Positions 51,047-60,080 of a stretch of DNA of 64,000 nucleotides are shown in pieces (within the stretch, counting starts at the first letter, position 1; each line of letters starts with the position of its first letter). Source of the stretch: Novosphingobium silvae (GTDB lineage: Bacteria > Pseudomonadota > Alphaproteobacteria > Sphingomonadales > Sphingomonadaceae); the NCBI RefSeq assembly GCF_009856825.1, contig NZ_WVTD01000006.1, forward strand, positions 124,001 to 188,000, read 5' to 3'. Made by a program: the position numbers and the translations under genes. The notes beneath the pieces were generated by a model. The model saw nothing but the letters and a program-made list of their open reading frames with translations, did not search any database and was not told the DNA's origin.

Positions 51047-52393
51047 TCACTTGAGCAGCACGAGTTCCTCCGCCATCGTCGGGTGGATGGCGACAGTCGC
51101 GTCGAAGTCGGCCTTGGTGAGCCCTGCCTTCACTGCAACCGCTGCGGCCTGCATGATTTCCGGCGATTCGGAGCCGATCATGTGGATTCCCAGCACCCGC
51201 TCCGTCGATGCCTCGCAAACCATCTTGTACAGCGAGCGCTCGTTCCGGTGGGCGACCACGTTCTTCATCGCCCGGAAATCGCTCGTATAGACCTTAACCG
51301 ATCCGTACTTCTGGGTAGCCTCGGCCTCGGTCAGGCCAACTGCGGCGATCGGCGGATGGCTGAAGACGGCCGAGGGGATGCACGAGTAATCGACCGTGGT
51401 CGGCTTGCCTCCGAACACGGTGTCGGCGAAGGCCTGCCCCTCTCGGATTGCAACCGGGGTAAGCTGCACTCGATCGGTGACATCGCCGACGGCATAGATG
51501 CTTTCGATGTTGGTGCGCGAGTGTTCGTCGACAGCAATGGCACCGCGCTCGTTCAGCTTGACCCCGACATCCTCGAGCCCCAGGTTCTGGGTGTTCGGAA
51601 CACGTCCGGTCGCGAACAGGACGCAGTCGACCTCCATCGGATCGTGATTGCTCATGTGAACCACGAGCGAGCCGTCGCCGTTCTTCTCGATCTTCTCGAA
51701 GTTGGCGTTGAACCGGAAGTTGATGCCCTTGATCATCGAGATCTGGAGAAGCCGGTCGCGAATGCTCTCATCATAGCCGCGCAGCAGCTGGTCCGAGCGG
51801 TTCATCAGCGTGACCTTGGCGCCGAACTGATGGAAGATGCCGGCGAACTCGTTGGCGATGTAACCGGCTCCCGCGATCAGGATACGCTTTGGGATCGCGT
51901 CGAGGTGGAAAGCCTCGTTCGAGGTAATGCCATGTTCGTGACCGGGACACGAAGGCACGTGCGGCCGGGCACCGGTGCAGATGAGGATGTGCCTGGCGGT
52001 CTTCTTCTCGCCACTGGCAAGAGTGACCTCGTTCGGGCCGGTGAGCGTCGCCCGCTCGTGGAAGATCTCGACCTTGTTGCTTTCCAGCGTCTGGGTATAG
52101 AGCCCGTTGAGCCTGTCGACATCACCCAGCACGTTGTCGCGCAGCTTGATCCAGTCGAACCTGCACTCGCCCATTTCCCAGCCGAAGTGCCTTGCATCCT
52201 CCAGGTCTTCCGCGAAATGGGCCCCGTAGACGAGCATCTTCTTAGGCACGCAGCCCCGGATCACGCAAGTTCCACCGATGCGGTACTCCTCGGCGACGGC
52301 CACTCTCGCTCCATGCGCCGCAGCCACGCGGCTGGCCCGCACGCCGCCCGAACCTGCGCCGATGGTGAAGAGGTCGTAGTCGTAGTCGGCCAT
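51047..52393 (-). CDS. gor: Glutathione-disulfide reductase
   Basis: Gor reduces oxidised glutathione with NADPH. The 448-residue flavoprotein has the FAD loop TIGAGSGGVRASR, the redox-active pair in GGTCVIRGCVPKK, the NADPH loop GAGYIANEFAG and the C-terminal catalytic histidine in VAIHPTMAEELVLL. GGGGAG about ten bases upstream serves the ATG. It is separated from pccB by 194 bases and from the divergent hydrolase by 249. Confidence 0.95.
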   Translation of the reverse strand: MADYDYDLFTIGAGSGGVRASRVAAAHGARVAVAEEYRIGGTCVIRGCVPKKMLVYGAHFAEDLEDARHFGWEMGECRFDWIKLRDNVLGDVDRLNGLYTQTLESNKVEIFHERATLTGPNEVTLASGEKKTARHILICTGARPHVPSCPGHEHGITSNEAFHLDAIPKRILIAGAGYIANEFAGIFHQFGAKVTLMNRSDQLLRGYDESIRDRLLQISMIKGINFRFNANFEKIEKNGDGSLVVHMSNHDPMEVDCVLFATGRVPNTQNLGLEDVGVKLNERGAIAVDEHSRTNIESIYAVGDVTDRVQLTPVAIREGQAFADTVFGGKPTTVDYSCIPSAVFSHPPIAAVGLTEAEATQKYGSVKVYTSDFRAMKNVVAHRNERSLYKMVCEASTERVLGIHMIGSESPEIMQAAAVAVKAGLTKADFDATVAIHPTMAEELVLLK

Positions 52394-52560
52394 GCGAGAT
52401 TGCTCCCCGAATAGGTGTGGAGCCCGGACGGGCTGCTTTGCGATGGGTCGCGCCGCATATGGTACGTCCCCCGGCCGATTGCCAGCGAGGAGCGCTCGTC
52501 CCGTTCGGCCGTCGGCGTTTCATTCCGCCGTGAAACCGGCTCCTCCAGCCGCTGCCGATA

Positions 52561-52589
52561 TTGTCAACCCGATTGGTTGAGTTTACATC
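52561..52589 (+). promoter_or_regulatory. Promoter with internal operator, RBBP9-like gene
   Basis: TTGTCA (52561-52566) and TACATC (52584-52589) with a 17-base spacer. Starting within the -35 box and running through the spacer is a perfect inverted repeat TCAACC-N5-GGTTGA at 52564-52580. A protein bound there would block RNA polymerase directly. Confidence 0.55.
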
Positions 52590-52642
52590 GAGAGCATGGC
52601 TGCTTCTTCATGAAGGAGGCACTGGAGATCGGGAGACCACCG

Positions 52643-53305
52643 ATGACGTTTTCACATGACGAGAACATGAGCAGGAAGGAACCTTTGGTCCTGATGGTTC
52701 CCGGCCTCGAAGGGAGTGGGCCGGGGCACTGGCAGCGCCGCTGGGCGGAAGAGCTCGACAACTGCGAGATCGCCGAACTGGGCAGCTGGAGCACTCCGCA
52801 TCGCAATACCTGGATCAACCGCCTCAATCTTGCCGTGCATCGTGCCGGGCGACCGGTGATCATCGTGGCGCACAGCCTTGGCTGCATCCTCACTGCATGG
52901 TGGTCGAAATTCGAGCAGCCCGCCTGGGGAAGTCCCGTGGCCGGTGCACTGCTGGTCGCCCCGCCCGAGGTCGATTTCTTCCCGCGCGACGACAGGCTGA
53001 CGGGCTTCGCGCCCACCCCCGGCGATGCTCTGCCTTTTCCCTCGATCCTCGTGGGCAGCCGCAACGATCCCTGGATCGGCATCGAGACTGCAAGGCGCAT
53101 GGCGCGGCAATGGGGCAGCGAATTCGTGGATGTCGGCAATGCCGGGCACATCAACGCCGATTCGGGGCTTGGAAGCTGGGAGGACGGCAAAGTCCTTCTA
53201 GGCAGGTTGATGGACCGCGTGCCTGCGCAGGTGGGGCCAAGCGCGCCAATTGCAGCTTCGGCGGTAAACGCGGACTGGGCGGAAGGTCTCGAGTTTCGCG
53301 CCTGA
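52643..53305 (+). CDS. RBBP9/YdeN-type serine hydrolase
   Basis: A 220-residue small alpha/beta hydrolase of the RBBP9/YdeN group. VPGLEGSGPGHWQRRW is the family opening, the nucleophile elbow is VAHSLGCI, the acidic residue is in VGSRNDPWI and the histidine in VGNAGHINADSGLGSWEDG. Biological substrates of this group are mostly unknown. The start ATG has GGGAGA at correct spacing; ATG 52610 in frame is an alternative. It has its own promoter with an operator-like repeat and converges with the S8 protease. Confidence 0.9.
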   Translation: MTFSHDENMSRKEPLVLMVPGLEGSGPGHWQRRWAEELDNCEIAELGSWSTPHRNTWINRLNLAVHRAGRPVIIVAHSLGCILTAWWSKFEQPAWGSPVAGALLVAPPEVDFFPRDDRLTGFAPTPGDALPFPSILVGSRNDPWIGIETARRMARQWGSEFVDVGNAGHINADSGLGSWEDGKVLLGRLMDRVPAQVGPSAPIAASAVNADWAEGLEFRA

Positions 53306-53325
53306 CGACCCGGCGATGTGGCAAG

Positions 53326-53358
53326 CTGCGGGGGCGGCGGGCGTACGCCGCCCCGCAG
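53326..53358. terminator. Bidirectional terminator-like hairpin
   Basis: CTGCGGGGGCGGCG pairs with CGCCGCCCCGCAG (one bulged G) around a 6-base loop. It fills the gap between two convergent genes and would serve both. Confidence 0.7.
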
Positions 53359-53362
53359 GTTC

Positions 53363-55789
53363 TCAGGGCAGCATGAGCCGCCATGTGCCAAGCGCCCTCA
53401 CGTCCCCGCCGTCGACCGCACCGGCAACGCTCAGCCGAAGCTGCGAGCGGTCCGCGCCCCGAACGTAACCCAACGTGAGAAGCGGATCGATCCGTCCGCC
53501 AAAGTCCACCATGCGATCGGTGAACAGGAGCGAGCGGCTGGCTATGTCATAGCCCGAACCCACGGTGTAGGTTCCCTTGCCCGCCACCACGGTGAGAGGC
53601 TGTGCGACACCGAACGTCATCCGGCCTCCTGCCAGATCGCGGCCCGCCGTCAGGCCGAACCTTTGCGTCAGCATCGTACCGGCCCGGGTCAGCAGCATGT
53701 CCTGCGCCAGATCGAGCCTCGTCGCACCCAGACTCGCATAGCCGGAAAGCTCCCATCGCCCCACCGCTGCAGCCTGGGAGACCTCGGCGAAGAACGTGCG
53801 CGCGCCGTCACCGAAGCGCAGTGCCCCGCGCCCCGTGGGCGTGCCGAAGACGGTGCCTTTCTCATCGATCATGCCCGCCTTGATCGTGCTCCCGTGGGTT
53901 CGCCATGAGAGCACGGCTCCGCGTGCCGAACCATAATCGGCGCGCCCGCCCACGGTGTCGATGCCCAGCATCCCCCCTGCGAGGGGATAGCGCGCGCCGA
54001 CGGAAAGCTCGGCGACGGGGCTATAGGCGAAAACGGCGTCCGCGCTCGGGGCCAGTCCCATGAACTCGTCGGCCACCGCGTCCACGGAGTTGAGCGATGC
54101 GGTGAACCAGCCCTTGCCACTGCGCACCGCAATCTCGCCGCTGGTAAGAATCGTGCGTGTCTGCTCCACGCCCGAGCCGTCGCGCAATCCTGTTCGGAGC
54201 GAGGTAAACCCCGCGCTGGCCTTCAGGTTGGGAGTGGCGAGCGAAGTGCCGCCGGCATTCGCCTGCACCTGCATCCGCCGGTCCAACCAATGGCGATCCT
54301 TGCCCGTGCGCACCACCAGTCCCGAAAGATCGCCGCTGAAATCACGCTCGTAGGCGTCGAGAACCGTCACGTCGCCAAGCGCCTTAGACGCGAAGTCCGC
54401 AGTACCGACGGCACCGGGCAGGACCATGGCCGATCCCTCTGCTGCCGTCTGCGCGACGCCATTGGAGAGGGTCGGGTTGACAGGTGAAAGCGCCGCCCGC
54501 ACGTCGATCAGCCCGTGGCCGAAGATCGGGTCCACGCCGGGAGCGCCGATGTCGCGCGCCGTATTAAGGATGACCTGCCCGGCTTGCACGCCCGAAAGCT
54601 GTGGCCACTTGCTGAGGATCAGTGCGGCCAGCCCGCTCACCTGAGGCGCGGCCGAACTGGTCCCGCTGAACAGCACGAACGAGCCGTCCACCGCTTGCGC
54701 CGCGTTTGTGCCCATCGCTCCCACGCAGCGGTCCATTGCTGCCGCCCCGCACCGGTTCGAATAGCTGGCAAGCTGATAGCTCGTCTCGTTCCCGTCCAGC
54801 GCCACCACGAAGAGCCAGCCGGAGCGATTGCTGTCGTCGAGATCAAGATAGCCATCCGCATTCGCGCGGCCCTCGTTACCGGCCGAGTTGACGAAGAGCC
54901 CACCCGTTGCCGTGTAGCGAGCGACCATGCGTTTCCATGCTTCGCTGCCGACGTCCGCGTCGATCTTGGCGATGGAGGCGTTGACGACCTTGATGCCGTT
55001 CGCTCCAGCATAGTTCATCGCCTGCTCGAAACCGATCCCCAGCCGCTCGCGGTTACCGGCATTGTCCGTGTCCAGATCGATCTCGCTGATGCGCAACGCC
55101 ACGATCTCGGCGCCCGGAGCCATTCCCTGGATGCCACGTCCATCGTTGAGGCCGGCGATCACGGTTGCCACCGCCGTGCCGTGATCGGAGTCGTCGTCGC
55201 CCACCACGTTGCGCTGGAGCGTGACACCGTTCTTCGTGACTGTTCCAAAGTCGCGGCTCAGGGCCGAGATCTTGCCCGCAAGCTCGCCGACTTCCTTCAC
55301 GCCGTCGTCCAGCACCGCGACCTTGACGCCCTGCCCGGTCCATCCGGCGTCCAGAGCGTAGAGCGCGTTGACGTACTCGAACGCCGCGTAATTGCGGCGG
55401 TACTCGGCGTCGTCCTGAGAAGATCGTGATGCCTGAAGCGCTTTGGGATTGATGAACGCGGGCGCGGGTCCGGGCACCACGGGCGTGGCGGTTGGCGCAG
55501 GGGTCGTTGTTGGCGCAGGCGTCGGCGCAGGCGTCGGCGTTGGTGCCGGAGTTGGCGCAGGCGCTGGAGTCGGCGACGGAGTGGGGCTTGGAGCGGGCGT
55601 TGGCGCCGGTGTTGGCGACGGAGTGCCGCCGCCGGGTGCCGGCAGGGGAGCAGGAGTCGATCCCACCTGGCCGCCACCGCTTCCGCCGCCCCCGCATGCG
55701 CTCAGCGCCATGGCCAGCGCGCCCACCGCAACCGCGTTCCGCAGGTCACGAACCGATCGCGCCCCACCTTCCCTCAATGCCTTCGTCAT
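53363..55789 (-). CDS. Lipoprotein S8 serine protease with autotransporter-like C-terminus
   Basis: An 808-residue exported subtilase. A signal peptide with lipobox LSAC (cysteine about 32) is followed by GGGGSGGG and a Pro/Thr/Ala-Pro linker (about 46-110). The S8 domain has Asp in AVLDDGVKE (161-162), His in [11 protein letters not shown] (203), the oxyanion Asn region NSAGNEG and Ser in [10 protein letters not shown] (378). The last roughly 270 residues are beta-rich, alternate Gly and aromatic residues and resemble an autotransporter barrel. They end [11 protein letters not shown], without the usual terminal aromatic. It is probably surface-anchored. The start begins the signal peptide; the frame is open 35 codons upstream. 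Confidence 0.9.
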   Translation of the reverse strand: MTKALREGGARSVRDLRNAVAVGALAMALSACGGGGSGGGQVGSTPAPLPAPGGGTPSPTPAPTPAPSPTPSPTPAPAPTPAPTPTPAPTPAPTTTPAPTATPVVPGPAPAFINPKALQASRSSQDDAEYRRNYAAFEYVNALYALDAGWTGQGVKVAVLDDGVKEVGELAGKISALSRDFGTVTKNGVTLQRNVVGDDDSDHGTAVATVIAGLNDGRGIQGMAPGAEIVALRISEIDLDTDNAGNRERLGIGFEQAMNYAGANGIKVVNASIAKIDADVGSEAWKRMVARYTATGGLFVNSAGNEGRANADGYLDLDDSNRSGWLFVVALDGNETSYQLASYSNRCGAAAMDRCVGAMGTNAAQAVDGSFVLFSGTSSAAPQVSGLAALILSKWPQLSGVQAGQVILNTARDIGAPGVDPIFGHGLIDVRAALSPVNPTLSNGVAQTAAEGSAMVLPGAVGTADFASKALGDVTVLDAYERDFSGDLSGLVVRTGKDRHWLDRRMQVQANAGGTSLATPNLKASAGFTSLRTGLRDGSGVEQTRTILTSGEIAVRSGKGWFTASLNSVDAVADEFMGLAPSADAVFAYSPVAELSVGARYPLAGGMLGIDTVGGRADYGSARGAVLSWRTHGSTIKAGMIDEKGTVFGTPTGRGALRFGDGARTFFAEVSQAAAVGRWELSGYASLGATRLDLAQDMLLTRAGTMLTQRFGLTAGRDLAGGRMTFGVAQPLTVVAGKGTYTVGSGYDIASRSLLFTDRMVDFGGRIDPLLTLGYVRGADRSQLRLSVAGAVDGGDVRALGTWRLMLP
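55480..55640. repeat. Degenerate GGCGCAGGCGTC-like tandem repeat
   Basis: A run of imperfect 6- and 12-base units (plus strand GGCGCAGGCGTC, GGCGTTGGTGCC and similar) inside the protease gene, encoding the Pro-Thr-Pro-Ala linker. Units keep the frame, so copy-number change would only alter linker length. Confidence 0.75.
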
Positions 55790-55868
55790 GTATCCACGTC
55801 GCCCGTTTGGACCGCAGCCGCTGCTGAACGCGAATGGCTTCGGTCGATGTACCCGATGTCGACGCTTT

Positions 55869-55888
55869 AGCTGCAATTGATTGCAGCT
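55869..55888. promoter_or_regulatory. 20-bp palindrome upstream of the S8 protease
   Basis: AGCTGCAAT-TG-ATTGCAGCT, a perfect 9+9 bp inverted repeat 80 bases upstream of the protease ATG. It is an operator candidate; no regulator is recognised. Confidence 0.45.
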
Positions 55889-55955
55889 TGCCAAAGCAGC
55901 TCCGGGGGCGGTTACTTACGAGCGGGAAAAGGCCGGGGAAGGCACAGATTTTAGG

Positions 55956-55986
55956 AAAGGGCGCCGCCGACCGGACGGCGCCCTTT
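55956..55986 (-). terminator. Terminator of pgi
   Basis: A perfect 11-bp stem AAAGGGCGCCG with CGGCGCCCTTT starts 8 bases after the pgi stop. The run after the stem is short on the minus strand (TTTCC); the plus strand has a five-T run. Confidence 0.7.
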
Positions 55987-55993
55987 TTCAGGG

Positions 55994-57514
55994 TCAGGAA
56001 ATACCGGCGAGCGCGAGCAGCGCCTCGGTCGAAGGGTCGAAGGTAGTGTTGCCCTGCTCGATCTGCTTGGCGATTTCCTTGCCCAACTCGACGCCGAACT
56101 GGTCGAACGGATTGATGCCCATCAGCACCGCATTGGCGAAAGTGCGATGTTCATGGAAAGCAACCAGCGCGCCGAAAGTGGCGGGGCTGACTTCGTCGAG
56201 CAGGATCGTCGCCGAAGGGCGGTCCCCCGGGTATGCCCGTGCCGGATCTTCGCTCGCCTTGCCGGCCATCAGCGCCGCGCCTTGCGCAAAGCAGTTCGAC
56301 AGCAGAATGCGGTGGTGATCGAAGGCAAGGTCGTGCCCCGGCGCGATCGACGCGATGAAATCGACCGGCACCACATTGGTGCCCTGGTGCAGCAGCTGGA
56401 AAACGGCGTGCTGGGCGTCGGTACCCACCCCGCCCCAGGTGATGGGCGCCGTCGGACCGTCCACCGGCGAGCCGTCGGCCTTCACGCTCTTGCCGTTCGA
56501 TTCCATCTCGAGCTGCTGAAGGTAGTCGGGAAGCAGCGCAAGCCGCTCGTCATAGGCAAAGACCGCGCGCGTCTGGCAGCCCCGCAGGCGAGTATAGTAC
56601 TGGTCACCAAAGGCCGCGCGGAGAGGCAGGTTTGCCATGCCATCCGTGTCACGGAAGTGCTCGTCCATGGCTGCCGCACCGGCAAGGAACTCCGCGAAGT
56701 CCGGCCAGCCGAGCGCCATCGCCACCGGAAACCCGATCGAGGACCAGAGCGAGTAGCGCCCGCCGACGCTTTCCGAGAACGGCAGGATCCGCGTCTCGTC
56801 CACGCCCCACTCGATCGCCTTGCGAGGCGAGGCGGTCAGCGCGACGACGCGGCCATAGGGATCCTCAACGCCGCTCTCGCGCAGCCAGGAAATGGCGCTC
56901 TCGGCGTTGGTCATGGTCTCGATCGTAGTGAAGGTCTTGGAGGCGACCGCCAGCATCGTCGTCGCCGGATCGCACGCCGCGAATGCCTCTTCCAGCGCGC
57001 AACCGTCGATGTTCGAGACAACATGCACGTCCACCAGCGCGCCTTCCCGCGCCAGCGCATCCACCGCAAGTGCCGGCCCCAGCGCCGAACCACCGATACC
57101 GATGTGGATGAGGTGCTTCACCTCGCCCATCGCGCCCCGGTGGATGGCCTCCACGATCGCGGCCATGCGGTGGTGGTTCTCGGCGGCGAGGCGGACGCTC
57201 TCGTCCTTGCCCACGCCCCGCTGCGCCGTGTGCTCCGCCGCGCGGCCTTCGGTCGGATTGACGATCTCGCCCCCGAAAAGAGCTGCGCGGCGCCCGTCAA
57301 AGTCCATCGCCTCGGCCAGTTCCTCGAAAGCCGCGACATGCGCTCCATCGAGGTGGGTCTTGGACCAGTCGAAACGAATGCCGGTGGAGCTTTCCTCGTC
57401 TCCGAGCTCGATGCGGGAGGCGAAAGTGTCCAGCCGGTTCGGGTCGGCGTCGAACAGCGCCTTGAGAGTCGGCTTCTCCAGCCCCTGCAGCTTCGTCCAG
57501 ACCGCTTCGCTCAT
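55994..57514 (-). CDS. pgi: Glucose-6-phosphate isomerase
   Basis: Pgi interconverts glucose 6-phosphate and fructose 6-phosphate. The 506-residue protein contains HIGIGGSALGP, VASKTFTTIETM, the catalytic GGRYSLWSSIGFP and YDERLALLPDYLQQLEMESNGKS. GxGTDAQHAVFQLLHQG follows, and INPFDQFGVELGKEIAKQI lies near the end. The ATG at 57514 has AGGAG nine bases upstream. It stands alone, divergent from lepB, with its own hairpin. Confidence 0.97.
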   Translation of the reverse strand: MSEAVWTKLQGLEKPTLKALFDADPNRLDTFASRIELGDEESSTGIRFDWSKTHLDGAHVAAFEELAEAMDFDGRRAALFGGEIVNPTEGRAAEHTAQRGVGKDESVRLAAENHHRMAAIVEAIHRGAMGEVKHLIHIGIGGSALGPALAVDALAREGALVDVHVVSNIDGCALEEAFAACDPATTMLAVASKTFTTIETMTNAESAISWLRESGVEDPYGRVVALTASPRKAIEWGVDETRILPFSESVGGRYSLWSSIGFPVAMALGWPDFAEFLAGAAAMDEHFRDTDGMANLPLRAAFGDQYYTRLRGCQTRAVFAYDERLALLPDYLQQLEMESNGKSVKADGSPVDGPTAPITWGGVGTDAQHAVFQLLHQGTNVVPVDFIASIAPGHDLAFDHHRILLSNCFAQGAALMAGKASEDPARAYPGDRPSATILLDEVSPATFGALVAFHEHRTFANAVLMGINPFDQFGVELGKEIAKQIEQGNTTFDPSTEALLALAGIS

Positions 57515-57663
57515 GCCGTGCATCTCCTCTTGAGCATTCGGCGGCCTTATGCGTGCCGCAACTGCGAAATCCAAGCGCGAGTTGTACAATAATCGGTCGC
57601 CATGGCACCTTGGCAGGGATCGCACTTGACGGGAGCGGGCCCGCGTGGGCAAGGGTCTGAGCC

Positions 57664-58518
57664 ATGAGCGACACGCACAGCGCCACCAAGACCGAGGCAC
57701 CCGACACCGCCTCCGCAGCCGCCGGCGCGAAGCCCGCCGCAACGCCGCAGAAGGACGAAAGCTTCTTCTCCTTCCTGGCCTGGCTCGTGCTGGGAGTGCT
57801 GATCCTGCGCAGCTTCATCATCTCGCCGTTCAACATCCCGAGCGAGTCGATGCTGCCGCGTTTGCTGACGGGCGACTATCTGTTCGCCACCAAGTGGTCC
57901 TACGGCTTTTCGAAGTATTCGCTGCCTTTCAGCGTTCCGATCATTCCCGGCCGCATCCTCGCCAGCCAGCCCGAGCGCGGCGACGTGGTGATCTTCAAGG
58001 CTCCTCCGGGCAACGACGTCGATTACATCAAGCGCGTCATCGGCCTGCCGGGCGACGAAGTGCAGATGAAGGCCGGGCAGGTGTGGCTCAACGGCAAGGC
58101 CGTCCCCAAGGTGAAGGTCGCCGACTTCGTGGTTCCCGTCAGCCCCAACACCGACTGCGGCCCGGGCTTCGACGGCACCGACAACGGAGTGGCGGTGTGC
58201 CGCTACCCGCAGTTCCGCGAAACGCTTCCCAACGGCAAGACCTATACCGTGCTCGACATGGGGCAGACGCCGCAGGACGACACGGGCGTGTTCATCGTGC
58301 CCGAGGGCCACATGTTCCTCATGGGCGACAACCGCGACAATTCCATGGACAGCCGCTTCCCCGCGGTCGAAGGCGCCGGCATCGGCATCGTCCCTCAGGA
58401 AAACCTCGTCGGCAAGGCGGCGGTCATGATGTTCTCCACGGACGGCTCGTCCGAATGGATCAAGCCATGGACCTGGTTCACCGCAGCGCGCTGGAACCGC
58501 ATCGGGAGCGTCATCTGA
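57664..58518 (+). CDS. lepB: Signal peptidase I
   Basis: LepB cleaves Sec signal peptides at the outer face of the inner membrane. The 284-residue protein has a short Ala/Pro-rich cytoplasmic N-terminus, one membrane helix (FFSFLAWLVLGVLILRSFII), the catalytic serine about 62 in NIPSESMLP, and the general-base lysine about 123 in DYIKRVIGLPGD. Box E is GDNRDNSMDSR. It leads the lepB-rnc-era operon, abutting rnc with no gap. Confidence 0.97.
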   Translation: MSDTHSATKTEAPDTASAAAGAKPAATPQKDESFFSFLAWLVLGVLILRSFIISPFNIPSESMLPRLLTGDYLFATKWSYGFSKYSLPFSVPIIPGRILASQPERGDVVIFKAPPGNDVDYIKRVIGLPGDEVQMKAGQVWLNGKAVPKVKVADFVVPVSPNTDCGPGFDGTDNGVAVCRYPQFRETLPNGKTYTVLDMGQTPQDDTGVFIVPEGHMFLMGDNRDNSMDSRFPAVEGAGIGIVPQENLVGKAAVMMFSTDGSSEWIKPWTWFTAARWNRIGSVI

Positions 58519-59187
58519 GTGCTTGACGCGCAGACCCGCGCTTTCCTCACCGAACACGCCGGCTACACGCCGGTCGATGAAGGTCTCTGGCTTGCCGCCC
58601 TTACGCACGGCTCCACGGGCGAGAAGCGAAACTACGAAAGGCTCGAGTTCCTGGGTGACCGGGTCCTGGGGCTTTCCGTCGCCGACTGGCTCTACCGCAA
58701 CAGCGAGGAGGCCGAAGGCCGCCTTTCGCAGCGCCTCAACGCGCTGGTCAGCCGCAGCACCTGTGCCACGATCGCGCGGGAGATCGGCCTGGGAAGGCAC
58801 ATGCGCCTTGGCAAGCAGGCCCGGGACGATGGCGGCGAGGATTCGGAAAACATCCTGGGCGACGTGATGGAAGCGATGATCGGCGCCTGCTTCACCGAGC
58901 GGGGCTTCGACACGGCACGCGACATGGTGCTGGCACTCTGGGGCGATACCCTTCAGGGCAAGACCGGCAAGCGCAAGCATCCCAAGTCCGCGCTCCAGGA
59001 ATGGACGGCCGGCAACCGGCGCCGGATGCCCGAATACAAGCTGGTCCATCGTTCCGGACCGGACCACGCGGCGCGCTTCACCGTCGAGGTCTCCGTCCAC
59101 AACGTGGGCGCCGCGCAGGCCACAGCCAATTCAAAGCAGGACGCCGAAACGCAGGCGGCCGAAGAATTCATGAGGAAGTTCGGATGA
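58519..59187 (+). CDS. rnc: Ribonuclease III
   Basis: RNase III cuts double-stranded RNA in rRNA and mRNA processing. The 222-residue protein has the signature ERLEFLGDRVL at about 40-50, the second acidic site in ENILGDVMEAMIGA and a C-terminal dsRNA-binding domain (HPKSALQEWTAGNRRRMPEYKL...). The start is GTG directly after the lepB stop. It overlaps era by four bases (ATGA). Confidence 0.97.
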   Translation: MLDAQTRAFLTEHAGYTPVDEGLWLAALTHGSTGEKRNYERLEFLGDRVLGLSVADWLYRNSEEAEGRLSQRLNALVSRSTCATIAREIGLGRHMRLGKQARDDGGEDSENILGDVMEAMIGACFTERGFDTARDMVLALWGDTLQGKTGKRKHPKSALQEWTAGNRRRMPEYKLVHRSGPDHAARFTVEVSVHNVGAAQATANSKQDAETQAAEEFMRKFG

Positions 59188-60080
59188 CGCAATCCTGCGG
59201 TCTCGTTGCCGTGCTCGGCGCTCCCAATGCGGGCAAGTCGACGCTGGTAAACGCGCTGGTCGGCCAGAAAGTGGCGATAACCTCGGCAAAGGCGCAGACC
59301 ACTCGCGCCCGCCTGCTCGGCATCGCGCTTGAGGGCGAGACGCAAATCATTCTCGCGGACACCCCGGGCATCTTCGCGCCCCGTCGCCGCCTCGACCGGG
59401 CGATGGTTGCCGCGGCATGGGAAGGCGCGCAGGAAGCCGACGCGATCCTGCTCGTCGTCGATGCGGTCAAGCTGCGCCGCCACGAACTTGCACCTCTTCT
59501 CGAGACGCTGAAGGACCGGCCCGAGCGCAAATTGCTGGTGCTCAACAAGGTGGATACGAGCGCCAAGGAAAAGCTGCTGCAGCTGGCGCAGGAATTCACC
59601 GCCGAGGTCGCGTTCGACGAGGTGTTCTTCATCTCCGCCCTGACCGGCGATGGCGTACCCGAACTCAAGACCTGGATTGCCAAGCAGATGCCCGAAGGTC
59701 CGTGGCACTATCCCGAGGACCAGGTCTCGGATGCCAGCGAGCGTCTTCTCGCATGCGAGATCACGCGCGAGCAGCTTTACCGCCAGCTCCACGAGGAACT
59801 TCCCTACGATGCCGCCGTCCGGCCCGAGAGCTATACCGTGCGCAAGGACGGCTCGGTGGAGATCCGCCAGCAGATTGTCGTCGCACGCGATGGGCAGAAG
59901 GCTATTGTCCTTGGCAAGCGCGGCGCCCGGATCAAGGCCATCGGCGAGGCGGCGCGCAACGAACTTGCCGAGGTGCTCGGGCAGAAGGTCCACCTGTTCC
60001 TCCACGTCAAGGTCGAGGAGGACTGGGCCGAGACCGCGCGCGACATCTATGAGGAAATCAGGCTGGACTGGGTGAAGTGA
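59184..60080 (+). CDS. era: GTPase Era
   Basis: Era is a GTPase that binds the 3' end of 16S rRNA during 30S assembly. The 298-residue protein has G1 GAPNAGKST (12-20), G3 DTPG, G4 NKVD and a C-terminal KH domain (GQKAIVLGKRGARIKAIGEAARNELAEVLGQKVHLFLHVKV). GAGGAAG lies upstream of the ATG inside rnc. It is coupled to rnc and to the downstream lipoprotein gene. Confidence 0.98.
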   Translation: MTQSCGLVAVLGAPNAGKSTLVNALVGQKVAITSAKAQTTRARLLGIALEGETQIILADTPGIFAPRRRLDRAMVAAAWEGAQEADAILLVVDAVKLRRHELAPLLETLKDRPERKLLVLNKVDTSAKEKLLQLAQEFTAEVAFDEVFFISALTGDGVPELKTWIAKQMPEGPWHYPEDQVSDASERLLACEITREQLYRQLHEELPYDAAVRPESYTVRKDGSVEIRQQIVVARDGQKAIVLGKRGARIKAIGEAARNELAEVLGQKVHLFLHVKVEEDWAETARDIYEEIRLDWVK

